Origin: Bryoerythrophyllum caledonicum
Taxonomy: Eukaryota; Streptophyta; Bryopsida; Pottiales; Pottiaceae
Assembly (NCBI GenBank): GCA_963971425.1
Contig: OZ020517.1
Coordinates: 30,848,734-30,912,733, forward strand
DNA: 64,000 bases
Direction of reading: 5' to 3'
Position numbers and translations under genes: made by a program. Below, piece after piece: positions 46,871-57,171 of this stretch. Each line of letters starts with the position of its first letter. Position 1 is the first letter of the stretch. The notes below the pieces were generated by a model. That model was not told the DNA's origin. It was given only the letters and a program-made list of their open reading frames with translations, and did not search any database.

Positions 46871-47695
46871 CAGCATTGTATCCCAAATATGTGAATGTAT
46901 TTCGAGTCATTTCAGTTTAATGCCCTTATAAGTTGTGAAAATATTTGCAAAAATGACCAACTTCATACCTCTGTAGCCTTGTGATCTGGAGGACCATATC
47001 GCAAAGTAAAAGGTATTTTCCCCCTCATCAAGTAACTGTTGAATCAGCCAACACAGCCATCTTTCAAGCACAATCTTCATACACGTCACAATGTGCATAC
47101 TACATAAGGGCCGCTTCACACCTGGTGGCCAAGTCGAGAGGCCGTCGATTTCCACCAATGAGATTGCTAAATTGGCCAAAGTCCGAACTTTGGACCTTCA
47201 CACTTGTGCCCAAACTCCAAAGGCCGTCATCCTACATGGCAACACTTTTGGGTTGTTTTGGCACCAAAGCAAAGGCCTCTCGAGCAAAACTTGGATAGCC
47301 CATTTTAGTCGACCCAAACTACAATCGAGAGTCCATCGATTTTTTCTGTTAAAATAATCAAAAAGTAATCTAGACAGTTACAGTCGGCCCTCTTTAAATG
47401 ATACCTCGATAAATGTTATGAAAAATCTCGCCCCCAAAAAATTAACACTACTAAGTGTTATGTGTTAAGTGTTAACACATTCTCCACTCCCTCCTTTGTT
47501 AATTTCACCTCGATAAGTGTTATTTTTGAGAAAAACAACATTACATATCTAATACATTGAGGCCATATTTATTTATACACTTTTATCTATAATCCCATAA
47601 CTTTTGTACTTAACTTGTTGCATTTTCTATTGAAAAATGGAGTGGATACGGTGTTTAGGGTCTCTTTGATTGAATGTCATTGAATGTTTTTAACA

Positions 47696-48215
47696 TTGGA
47701 GGGGGTTTGGGAGAGAAAGTTTAGAGGTTTTTGGGAGAATTTGGAGTTGTAGTGGGGAGTCGGATTTGGGGAGTTGGGATTGGAGTCGGGACAGGGAGTT
47801 AGGAGTCAGGGAGTCGCGACAGGGCAGTCGGTTTAAGGGACAGCCGAAGTCAGGGGGTCTGGGATAGTCGGAATCGTTAGGGTCGGAGTCTGGAACAATC
47901 AGGGTCGTCAGGGTCGGAGTCTGGGACAATCGGGGTCGGAATCAGGGAGTCGGGGTTGGAGTCAGGGAGTCGCGGTTGGAGTCAGGGAGTCAGGGAATCG
48001 GGGTCGGAGTCAGGGAGTCTGGGAGGGGAGTGGGGAGAGGGATAGGGAAGGGAGTCAGTTTAGGGTTTAGAGTGGGGAGTCGGGAGAGGGACAGGGAGGG
48101 GAGTCGAGAGAGTGACACGGAGAGGAGTCTGGAGAGGGACAAGGAGAGAGGGGGTTCGGGAGGGAGTAGGGGGTTGAAACAAGGAGTGGAGGGGATTCGG
48201 AATAGGGAGTGGAGG
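47696..48215 (+). repeat. GGGAGTCGGGGTCGGAGTC-type low-complexity repeat
   Basis: G-rich tandem-like variants of GGAGTCAGGGAGTCG within the Tigger element, upstream of its transposase. One frame is open and reads as Gly/Arg/Glu/Ser repeats, but nothing suggests it is translated. Confidence 0.7.
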
Positions 48216-48228
48216 GGCTCAATCTAAG

Positions 48229-50692
48229 ATGAGTTTACCGGTGTCTAGCATTGGGCGTCTGCCAAGGGTTGCCACGGGCAAGGGCCGTGAATTTACATTA
48301 CATGAGGAAGAGGAGATCATTTCTTATCGTGAAGAGATATTGGCTTCGGGTCACAAAATCACCAACAAAGCATTATGTGAGTGGGCAAATATCAAGTTCA
48401 ACAATATTGCTTCTCAAGTCACGATTGGTAGGTTGTTGAAACGGAAGACATCGGTGACTTCTATTGATATGGGTGATATGGGTACTTCCAAGCGTATGAG
48501 GATGACACAATGTCCGGAAGTAGAGACGGTGACTTTCAATTGGTTTATGAGAATGCAAGAGAATGGTGTTGCATTATTGGATGATCTTATGATAGCTTCG
48601 GCAAAGAGATTCTATGCAATATTACCAAGAGATGAAAGTGAGAAGGAACTTCGGTTTTTGAATGGGTGGGTAGAGAAATTCAAGAGGAGATTTCAGATCA
48701 AAGGTTATGTTTGTCATGGAGAAGATGCTTCAGCGGATACTTCGCGAGCAGTTTTGCAGCAGATGGAGCATATCAAAGCTATAGTATCTATATACGATAT
48801 TAAAGATGTTTTTAATATGAATGAGACTGGTTTTTTTTACATGTTAGAGCCTAATCAAACTCTAGTTACAAAACGAGCGTTTAGGAAGAAGAAACTAAAA
48901 GAGCTCATTACGGTGGCTTTGACTGCAAATGGGGATGGAAGTATTTGTCTTCCTCCATAAGTTATAAATCAATATTTGAAACCACGAGCATTTACTTCAA
49001 GGCATATTTTAGATCCAGAAAACTTCAGCATTATGTGGTTCGTGAATAAGAAGGCATGGATGACAACAACGATCTTTGAACAATTTATTATGGATTTTGA
49101 AAGGAAGATGGTTTTGGCAGGAAGAGAGAAGGTAATTTTCCTTGTTGATAATTTCTCTGGTTATCAATTGCCAACTATTGCTTCACGGTTGAGGGTGACA
49201 AAACTTTTATTTTTGCCTCCAAATACAACAAGCCGTTTCCAACCTATGAATGCAGGCATTATAGCCTCTTTTAAGGCTCATTACAGTAAATTAGTGATAG
49301 AGCATCAATTAGAATGTGTTATTGTAGAAAAAGAATTCAAAATTGATGTGTATCAAGCAGTGATTATGGTTGAAAGAGCATGGCATTTTGGGGTTACAGC
49401 TCAAACAATTAAGTATTGTTGGAGCCATACGGGTCTTTTTTCCAATGTTGTAGTGAATCAGGGAGAAGAAGTTAGCCGTCTGACAGAGGTTGCTGAAGTG
49501 GTGGCCTTGCTTGAGCGATTAACATTGTTATCATCTGAGACTGAAGAAGATGATACTATGGAGGCTCAGGAGTTCATCAATTTTGAGCTCGAATTTGATT
49601 TGAATAATCCTTATCAATCCAGTGATGAGGATATTTTAGACTATCTACCCTCTGAAGATCAAGATGTGATTTAGATGAGGATACGATAGATGTTGAAGAT
49701 GTGATAGGGTTTAACCCCTAAAGGACCAAGGCAATTTTTCCTCAAAAACACTCCAAAACTGCCATTTTCAACACATTCAACACAAAATGATACAAAATCA
49801 TTTTTTTGAAAATTTAACCGTAGGATCTTGTACTAGACTTGTATGAAAGTGTGTGACAAACATTTTGGTAAGTTTGACCGCACGGATTGAAAGATATTAG
49901 CCTTTGAAGTGCGACATAATCTCTTTTTCAGGTCATACTATACACCTTCAACAAACTTCGACCACCTTCTATGGCAACTTTTTGCACTACCGGTCGTGAT
50001 ATTATCGTGTTAACTTAAAAAGGATCATGTTAGGCACATGAGCACCAAATTTTAGAAGTAGAAGAGGTGTAGAAGATGTCCTAAAAAATCCTGCAATGCA
50101 ACTATGTGCCGAGAATCAACAATACACTATATATTTTGCATATATCATATCCTTCTCAAATATTTGAAATTCACAAATCCGTACGGTAGATGCAAAGATC
50201 TCAATATCCTTTCCAAGAGGAAATTTTCTTTCTTTAAAATGGACAAAAACTCGAATTTCTATTGAATTTAGAAGTTATTAAAGTTTGGTGACATTATTTG
50301 TGATATGTCACACTAAACTGCTGCACTATTTGTATATATAAGTGAAAATAAATTGTAACTTTTGAATGGTAAGTCGGAATTCTACAAAATTTGTGTCTAC
50401 GCAAAGCTAATCAAAAGCTGGCCATTCAATAAAAGATCTCAGAAAATAATGCCTAGAATTGAGAACGTGGTACCTTACCTAAACTCAAAATGTTCCTGGA
50501 GGGGACATCGGTCCTTTAGGGGTTAATGATGCAAAGCGTTGCCTTGAGACTTTGAAGAATTTCTTGCAACAACGATCAGAGAATGTTCATTCGGATGTGA
50601 AGAATTTACAAGATTTACACAAGATAATTTGCAATTGGCCCATGAAAGAATCTCGGCAAACCGCAATAGATTCTTATTTTGAATCAACGTAG
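48229..50692 (+). pseudogene. Tigger/pogo transposase, inactive
   Basis: ATG 48229. The N-terminal half has helix-turn-helix DNA-binding regions of CENP-B type (EEEIISYREEIL...ITNKALCEWAN; later RFLNGWVEKFKRRFQIK). The DDE core follows: NMNETGFFYMLEP, FLVDNFSGY, and LPPNTTSRFQPMNAG. Family members have D in NMDETGLFY and QPLDAG, so two of the three catalytic acidic residues are now Asn. One TAA interrupts the frame near 48958, and a frameshift precedes the acidic linker near 49670. The C-terminus (NDAKRCLETLKNFLQQ...RQTAIDSYFEST) resumes exactly in frame after the MITE at 49715-50522. Confidence 0.88.
49715..50522. mobile_element. piggyBac-like MITE (family B) inside the Tigger transposase
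   Basis: TTAA on both sides (49711-49714 and 50523-50526) and perfect 13-bp termini, CCCCTAAAGGACC and its reverse complement. 808 bp, non-coding. Removing it with one TTAA restores the host reading ...VIGF-NDAKRC..., which proves it inserted into coding DNA. Related copy at 11343-11876. Confidence 0.9.
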
Positions 50693-53600
50693 TTAGTTGA
50701 TTATTCATATTTTTTTGTATAAAAGTTTTAGTTTTGTATATTTAGTTTTATAAAAGTTTTAGTTTTGTATATTTAGTTTTATAAAAGTTTTGAATCTATG
50801 TTTGACGTCTTACAAATTGAATCTTTGATATTTATATGCAATTACTTTCTAAGTATTATAAATGTTTTAAAACTATATTTGAAGTCTTAGAGAACTTGTG
50901 ATTTTTAATATTTGTTACACATTCATTTTTCAAGTATTATAAAATTTTTAAATCCATGTTTGAAGTCATAAAATGTGTTTTTTCATATGTATTGTTCATT
51001 CAATTTTTAAGTATAATTAGTTTGATACCTTGATAAATGTTATAAATTTATTTCTCATGGCTTAGAAGTGTTATTCTCAATATGTGTTATAATTTATTTT
51101 TCCAAAATTTATAAGTGTTATTTTCGATATGTGTTAGGCCTCGACAAGTGTTATGCTTTTGGCTGCTCCCGAGGAGTAACATTTAAAGAGGGTCAACTGT
51201 GGATGAAAGAGAGCAAATTTTTGGACCGACTTTCTGTCTGATTTTTTTTGGCTGCTTTTTTTTGGCCTAATGATATGGAGTTTGGACTTTGGACTTGGCC
51301 TTTGGGGCTTCACACCACGACCGGCCAAACCTTCAGTCTATATTATTTAATGTATTTTTTTGGCAAAAAAGTTTAGCCCCTCGCCATGGTCTGGCCACTC
51401 ATATGGACGGTCGGCCTCTCCACTTGGGCATAGTGTGAAGCGGCCCTAAGATCTAACACATGCACTGAAGATATTCGAAACTAAATTGCTACTTGAGCAT
51501 GAAAATAGCATACTCAATCAAGGTGATCCTAAAAACGTGAGACAAGAAGCATGATGCTCACTGATCCACACCAGCATGCGCCAAGCCTGGCAGCTACCCA
51601 TAATGGAAGGCCTGCACTCGGATAAATGAAAAGCACACCAACATGAGAACTAAGAAGATATTACAATTGGAACTTAACAGCCTCAGCTCCCAACAACAGT
51701 TCCTTCAAAATTAAAATCAAAGACAAGCTGGAGAAGGTCATGAGATGTTCATACAGGGCAATATTGCGAACAGGACGAAGTTCCTGCCACACCCAAGATT
51801 GCTGCAAAGCCATCCAATACGCCTCCATACTTGGTTGCTCAGATACCCCCAGCGCTTCAAAGGCCGCCTCTGCAGCTACCATGCCTGCATCAAATGTAAA
51901 AATACAGTTGCCAAGTCAGAAGGAGGGATAACTTGTTCTAACAACAGAAATTGTGAAGATGATAGGTTGAGTACACTACAGTAGCATGAATGTGTACCTG
52001 ACTTCAGCGCGGTATGTGAGCCTTTAATTTTAGGAACATTTAGGAAACCGGCGCTATCACCCAACAGAGCACCCCCTGGAAAGACCGTTTTAGGTATTGA
52101 CTGCCAATCAACATGAGCATTACCGTGACATTAAAAACAAAAAAAATCCAATCTACATAAGCTAAGTCTCACGTAATGCGTTCAAGCAAAAGCTGTGTGC
52201 TACCTCGACCTCAAGAGAAAGTACATACGGAAGAAAGGGAATATATTATGATCAGAAGCATCCACTGCCGGCAGAGATAGAGCTGTTGACTACTGGATTC
52301 ATGCACTAGCAATCTCAATACACGAAATACAATAATGGTTTCACAAAAGAAACCTTTTCTGAAGGTGGAAAAATGCTCTTACTTGAAATCCACCCTCATT
52401 CAAGGTGCGAGCACCATATTGAATCACTTTCCCGCCTTCTAGTGTTGGTCTTATTGATGGGTGCTGCTTAAACCTCTGCAGACGATTCGAATGGAAAAAT
52501 CCAAGTGACAAAATGATAATAAAAATACCCCACTTGCATTAAGCATGAGGTTCGAAACTAATGAAACTATAAGGAGGTTTTGCTTACTCAACTCCCTACT
52601 CGCATTCTCGTGCCGTATATAATCAAATTTGGTAAAATGTCGTCCACAACAGCAACCATACCTGATACTCTTCATAAGGACTTAAATAAGGATTCTTATA
52701 GTCCAGGGCTACCACAAGACCAATGGCGACCTGCGACATGTTCACATCCCTTCGTTAGATTCTCAAATGATGTTATTGAGACAAGCTACCTACATAGTAA
52801 AGAAGAGGCAAAATTTGGAGTAGTGTGAGTCGTCCTTACCTGTCGGTTGTCCATGTGATACAGAAAAGTTCCACCGTAGGTTTTATAGTCCAGAGGCCAG
52901 CCTACAGTGTGTAGCACATACCCTGGTTGATGCTTACTCTCCTCAATCTCCCAAACCTGCACTCTACATGCAAACCAAGCGCTAATTGCTGAAATACTCA
53001 AAGCCAACATAAGGCCTGTTTGCAAACAATACACAGTTCTGAAGAAAACCACATCACACCTCCTTGATTCCAAGAGCATAGGTTTGGTGCTGCGCTTGTG
53101 CTTGCTCCCGTAACTGGTACTTCTTAATTTTAGTCTGTTCCAGATCCAAGTTTACAACTAAACCATGTAAGCCCCACTTTCCTCCAACGCTCAATAGAGG
53201 GTTGTCCACCAGAAGAATCAGTTCAATTCTCCTCAAAGAAATTCAATGAAATGATTAACAGAAATTCTGGTCTCAATGTAGTTATTTTTGCCGTAGGAGG
53301 ATAATATAATGAGGTCCCGCAATAATCCAGAAATTTGGCATCAGAAAAGGAGGATAGTGACCCCAGACCTCTGATAAAGAACCTCTGCAACCTTCTCCGA
53401 AAAGGGTGAGCCGGCCTGAAATTGGATAACGACAGGTTTTGAGTAAGGCAAGGTCTAACAAGAAAACTCTACCAAAGCAGGGCGGTCTTAGAAAGAATGT
53501 GCTTACTGATCACACCCATGAATAACTCACGCCAATAGAGATTTGCAGCAGAGATAAAATGTCTACCTTTCAGTTCCATCCCCCGCTGAAAATTGGATTT

Positions 53601-55374
53601 TTTGGACCCATCTTTGGCGATACCCATGTCATTCGTAGCTATTCCCACAACACGGTTGTTCTCGTACAAGACCTCAGTAGCTGCAAAGCCTGGATAAACT
53701 TCAACCCCAAGTTCCTCGGCCTTTGCTCCTAGCCACCGCACAAGCTGACTCAAACTGTGAGAAACAACACCAGCCGCCCTCAGAACATGAAGACAAAGCT
53801 ACAAAGTATTCGTAATCAACCATCAACGCAGGTTTGAACTTCATAGTAAGATAATTGAAGCAAATTCATCTCTCCATAACTACTTCCCCAAAACAGGATA
53901 AGACCATCAGCAACCTGCCTTTGTGTGATCAATTTGAATGTTATCAGAAAGAAGGCCAAACAAGGATTAATCTATCCACCTGATGACGTAATTTCCTTGG
54001 TTGTTGAAAGGCGATGGCAGTGGCACGGCCCGCTTCTCAAACAGAAACCAAAACTTGTCATCTGTGACCGGCACTCCCATCGGAGCCTGCATAACAGGAG
54101 AACCGCAAATTGTTACCGGAGCTACAACTTGTGTTCCACGCAAATGTTAATGCTTCCTGAAAAATACATCACTGATTCAAGATTCTGTCAAAGCAAAAAT
54201 CCTCAGACGTTCAGTCTAGAACCAAACTACAGCAACGAACCTATTGTTTATCCTCATGTCCACTCAGACGAGGTTCTATCAACATGGTGAGCTGCTTACA
54301 TCTTGGGCCCTCCAATCTGGGAAAAGCTCGTTCAGGGCGCGAGGCTCATACACGTTTCCAGACAGGATGTGTGCACCTGTGCAACAGAATTCGAGCTTGA
54401 TAATCGAGAAATGTAAACCAAAACAAAACCACAGATTCCAACACAAAATGCAAATTCCCATTAAAACTTGGGGAGAAAATGTTTGAGAGCCTGACCTACT
54501 TCGGGTGCTTTCTCAACGACACAGACGGAGAGTTCCCGGGCCTTCTCCTGACACAGCTGCTTCAACCTGATGGCTGCTCCGAGGCCAGCCGGGCCCCCGC
54601 CCACGATCACCACATCGTATTCCATCACTTCGCGCTGCTCCTCGCCATTAGCTTCGGCGCTGAAGCCCCGGGGCAGCTGTCCAACTCCGAAAGAAGATGA
54701 GCGCAACGGCATCGAGCTTCCGTAATCTAAAATTCGCCTCGCAAGACCGCGCTGCTTCTCAAATCGGCAATGCCCGTCCCCCGAGCTTGACGCACCTTGA
54801 TCGGACGAGCTCTCTAATCGAGAGCAGGCTGCGCGCCCTAAACTGAGACGCTGCTGGAGAGGAGCTGACAAACCTCGCGGTCGAAATAAGCGCCCCATCG
54901 CGACGATCTTCCTTCCCAAGAAAGTCCTGTGAATTCAGCCCCAGCAGCTACAAACCAAGCAAATCTACAACACACCCTCTCACAAAACCCCGGATCAGAA
55001 ATTCCAAATCCTCGCCCACCATCACACTCACACAATTAAGCAACCCATTCACAAACTCGCAGCTCACCTGAAAAGATACAGCCCCTCGGGAAATCCTCCG
55101 ATCGATTGGAAGTCGATCTTGCAACGGTGCACTTCCTCTAACCAAACCATCCTACAAACCCGGACGACCATCTAGCATCACAACCCATATCCTCCAAATT
55201 TTCATGAGATGGCGCCTCGTCAGCGATGACAAGGAAACGTGATCACTGTCCGGATTTCGCCACAACGCTACACATGCTCATAACTTATTTCCGTGACAAC
55301 GTCATCGTCATCGAAACACATGAGATCAGAAGAATAACCGCGAATTCGCAACGTGCAATGATTCAGAGACTAAA

Positions 55375-55624
55375 TTCGCAGTGCATCGTCTCACCAAACA
55401 GCAATCAGATTGAATCACCAAGCGACAAACACAAAACCTGCAGCATAGCCAGCACCCTAAATAACCAATTGTGGTGGCATCGACGAATTCATTAACCTCA
55501 AAATGCAGGTGATCCAACAACAGAAATTCCATACGCGAGTCGCTAATTGAATTTCGACTAATCATCATCAGATTCAATGAAGTCCAATATAGTACACATA
55601 TATCTGTTCAGGAGGAGTTCGAAA
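55375..55624. other. Junction between ETF-QO right arm and petC
   Basis: 250 bp of single-copy DNA between the duplication edge and the petC stop codon, presumably including the petC 3' UTR. No other feature seen. Confidence 0.5.
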
Positions 55625-55627
55625 AGT

Positions 55628-56311
55628 CTACGACCACCATGGGTTCTCGCCGGTCCGGAAGTCGGTCTCGGGCCAGGGCGTGAACACCACCTTGTCGTCG
55701 GTGACGTCCACATGCGCGAGCGCCAGCGACAGCGGGGCGGGTCCGCGCACTACCTTGCCCTGGTTGTTATACTGGGAGCCGTGGCAGGGGCACATGAACT
55801 TGTTCTCGGCCTTGTTCCAGGGCACCACGCACCCCAAGTGCGTGCACACGGCGTTGACACCATACGTCGCGAGTGTCCCGTCGTTCTCCACCACCAGGTA
55901 CGTAGGGTCGCCCTTCAAGCCCTGCGCGAGCGTCCTGTCACCGGCCAGGTGCGTCTTCAGCCACCCGGACATGGTGATGTCGTTCCCGAGCGCGTCCTTC
56001 GCCGTCAGACCTGCGCCGCTCCCTCCGCTGCTCGGCGGCACCAGGAAGTACAAGTACGGGCCCAGCATCCCCGCGGTGGGGAGCGAGATGGCGCCCAGCA
56101 GCAACAAGTTCATCAGGTTGCGCTTGTCCATGTCGGGCACGCGCTCCGGCGCCGCGGCGGCCTGCGACACCACCTTCACAGCATCCCTGCGCGCCGCGGC
56201 GTACCCTGGGTTGGGCACCGCCAGGATACAGGGGCTCCCGGAGACACCATTGCTGACTGAAGCGAGCTTGGACACGAGAGAAGTCGACGCCGCAGCGGTG
56301 GCTGTGGCCAT
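55628..56311 (-). CDS. petC: Cytochrome b6f Rieske iron-sulfur protein (chloroplast)
   Basis: A single exon of 227 aa, ATG at 56311. It is the plastid Rieske subunit carrying electrons from plastoquinol to cytochrome f in the thylakoid b6f complex. A transit peptide rich in Ala, Ser and Thr spans about residues 1-50, then [20 protein letters not shown], the membrane anchor, the Gly-rich hinge ([10 protein letters not shown]), and the [2Fe-2S] motifs CTHLGC (about 136-141) and CPCHGSQY (about 154-161) that supply two Cys and two His. The C-terminus is [11 protein letters not shown]. All key residues are present and length is normal. In many plants this gene has introns; here there are none. 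A G-box lies about 310 bp upstream. Confidence 0.97.
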   Translation of the reverse strand: MATATAAASTSLVSKLASVSNGVSGSPCILAVPNPGYAAARRDAVKVVSQAAAAPERVPDMDKRNLMNLLLLGAISLPTAGMLGPYLYFLVPPSSGGSGAGLTAKDALGNDITMSGWLKTHLAGDRTLAQGLKGDPTYLVVENDGTLATYGVNAVCTHLGCVVPWNKAENKFMCPCHGSQYNNQGKVVRGPAPLSLALAHVDVTDDKVVFTPWPETDFRTGENPWWS

Positions 56312-57171
56312 TGCGGGAGATGAAATTGGCTACTGAGAAGACTTCAGAGGAAGGGGCGGTCGATTAGGAGCTCTGCTGCAAGAGGTATGGAGGTTGACGA
56401 TCGGGCGCGCGGAAGGATGTGGTGCGATCATGTGGTGGCTGTGCCTGCCACACACCATATCCACCAGCCCATGGATATGGCTCCGCAGCCACACAGTGGC
56501 TGGGCTTTCCGATCGGGCCCACGCCACCCGTAAAGGGACTGATACATACTGTCATGTATATGTATATGGTCACGTATACGTATATGGTCACATATGTATG
56601 AGCCATGTCAAGAACACGCACGTGGTGTAGTTCGTGAACAGAGCATTCGACAGAGCCGCCAGGACGCTCAGGATGATGAGACTTTGCAATGGATGTTTGG
56701 CATCTGCTGTCCGAGTTCTTTGTCAAAGGATTGCTGTTCGTGACTCTTAGGATTGAGAGACATTTACTCATTCAATTGGAAGGTGCCTGCACCACCAATC
56801 CAAATTCTGAGGCATGTTCACAGGTTTCGTTACATGAATAACCTCATGCTCATTCCATTGGAACTGCTATTATGTGGTACAAACGGTTCCAAAGTCCCAT
56901 CACTGGAAGGTGAAAGACGTGTATTTACACAAAACTGGTCTACACACATTAAACACTTCTGGAGAAAATTTGAGAACTCATCAGTCATGCACGCTTCTTA
57001 TTGCATGCTTGGCAAGGTGTTCTGCAATTGCAACAACAACTGACAGTCAGATGCTTAATTTCTCATTAATCTAGTGTGTCTAGAACAAAATAAAGTTAGC
57101 TACAAGTGCAGCACAATATATAAGATTCAGCGGTGGCTCTCTTTGATCATATTTCTTTTTCCGCAAATGTT
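56312..57171. other. Spacer between petC and the pectin methylesterase gene
   Basis: Divergent promoter region of 860 bp for petC (minus) and PME (plus). It holds tandem variants of TATATGGTCACGTATACG at about 56555-56600 and a G-box at 56619. The sequence AATATATAAGA at about 57114 could be the PME TATA box. Confidence 0.5.
56619..56624. promoter_or_regulatory. G-box (CACGTG) upstream of petC
   Basis: A perfect palindromic CACGTG about 310 bp upstream of the petC start. G-boxes bind bZIP and bHLH (PIF/HY5-type) factors and are common in light-regulated photosynthesis genes. A chance match is possible. Confidence 0.4.

Larger units (their letters stand above)
47381..51199 (+). mobile_element. 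Tigger/pogo-type Tc1-mariner transposon
   Basis: 3819 bp. Ends CAGTCGGCCCTCTTTAAATG and, reversed, CAGTTGACCCTCTTTAAATG. The TA target site remains at the left (47379-47380); the right copy now reads TG. It carries one transposase gene (48229-50692), itself interrupted by a piggyBac-like MITE. Comparing the uninterrupted MITE at 8982-9541 confirms the insertion point. Confidence 0.92.
47108..51446. mobile_element. Tourist-like MITE, family A, split by a Tigger insertion
   Basis: Perfect 14-bp termini GGGCCGCTTCACAC and GTGTGAAGCGGCCC, flanked by TAA (47105-47107 and 51447-51449). About 520 bp belong to the MITE; the rest (47381-51199) is the inserted Tigger element. It aligns with the unbroken copy at 8982-9541 on both sides of the insertion. 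It is inserted in intron 12 of the ETF-QO pseudogene and is absent from the intact gene. Confidence 0.93.
46969..54898 (-). pseudogene. ETF-QO second copy, truncated after exon 13
   Basis: Exons on the minus strand: 54898-54496, 54376-54300, 54086-53980, 53754-53567, 53415-53369, 53134-53060, 52956-52840, 52730-52662, 52475-52383, 52100-51998, 51884-51755, 51611-51562 and 47035-46969. Exons 1-10 keep frame and are nearly identical to the intact gene. Exon 11 has lost one base near its end (ATGCGCC to ATTGCC), exon 12 has TTG changed to TAG (HYGL to a stop), and exons 14-17 with all four [4Fe-4S] cysteines are absent. Intron 12 is swollen to about 4.5 kb by nested transposons. A transcript from its copied promoter would run into the 3' end of the intact gene on the opposite strand. 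The flavin domain alone could still be made, but not a working oxidoreductase. Confidence 0.9.
46871..55374 (-). repeat. Right arm of the ETF-QO inverted duplication
   Basis: Reverse-complement match to 41664-45877, interrupted by the transposon nest at 47108-51446. The inner boundary (46871) lies in intron 13 and the outer boundary (55374) in the former divergent promoter. Confidence 0.92.

Noticed and set aside
47976-48227. Gly/Arg/Glu/Ser repeat protein upstream of the Tigger transposase
   Set aside because: It is the translation of a GGAGTC-type simple repeat; the transposase has its own ATG at 48229.
46969-54898. A second working ETF-QO gene
   Set aside because: The [4Fe-4S] exons are absent, exon 11 is shifted and exon 12 has a stop.
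55577-56336. Plus-strand frames of over 200 codons opposite petC
   Set aside because: Antisense shadows of a GC-rich, fully conserved Rieske gene.
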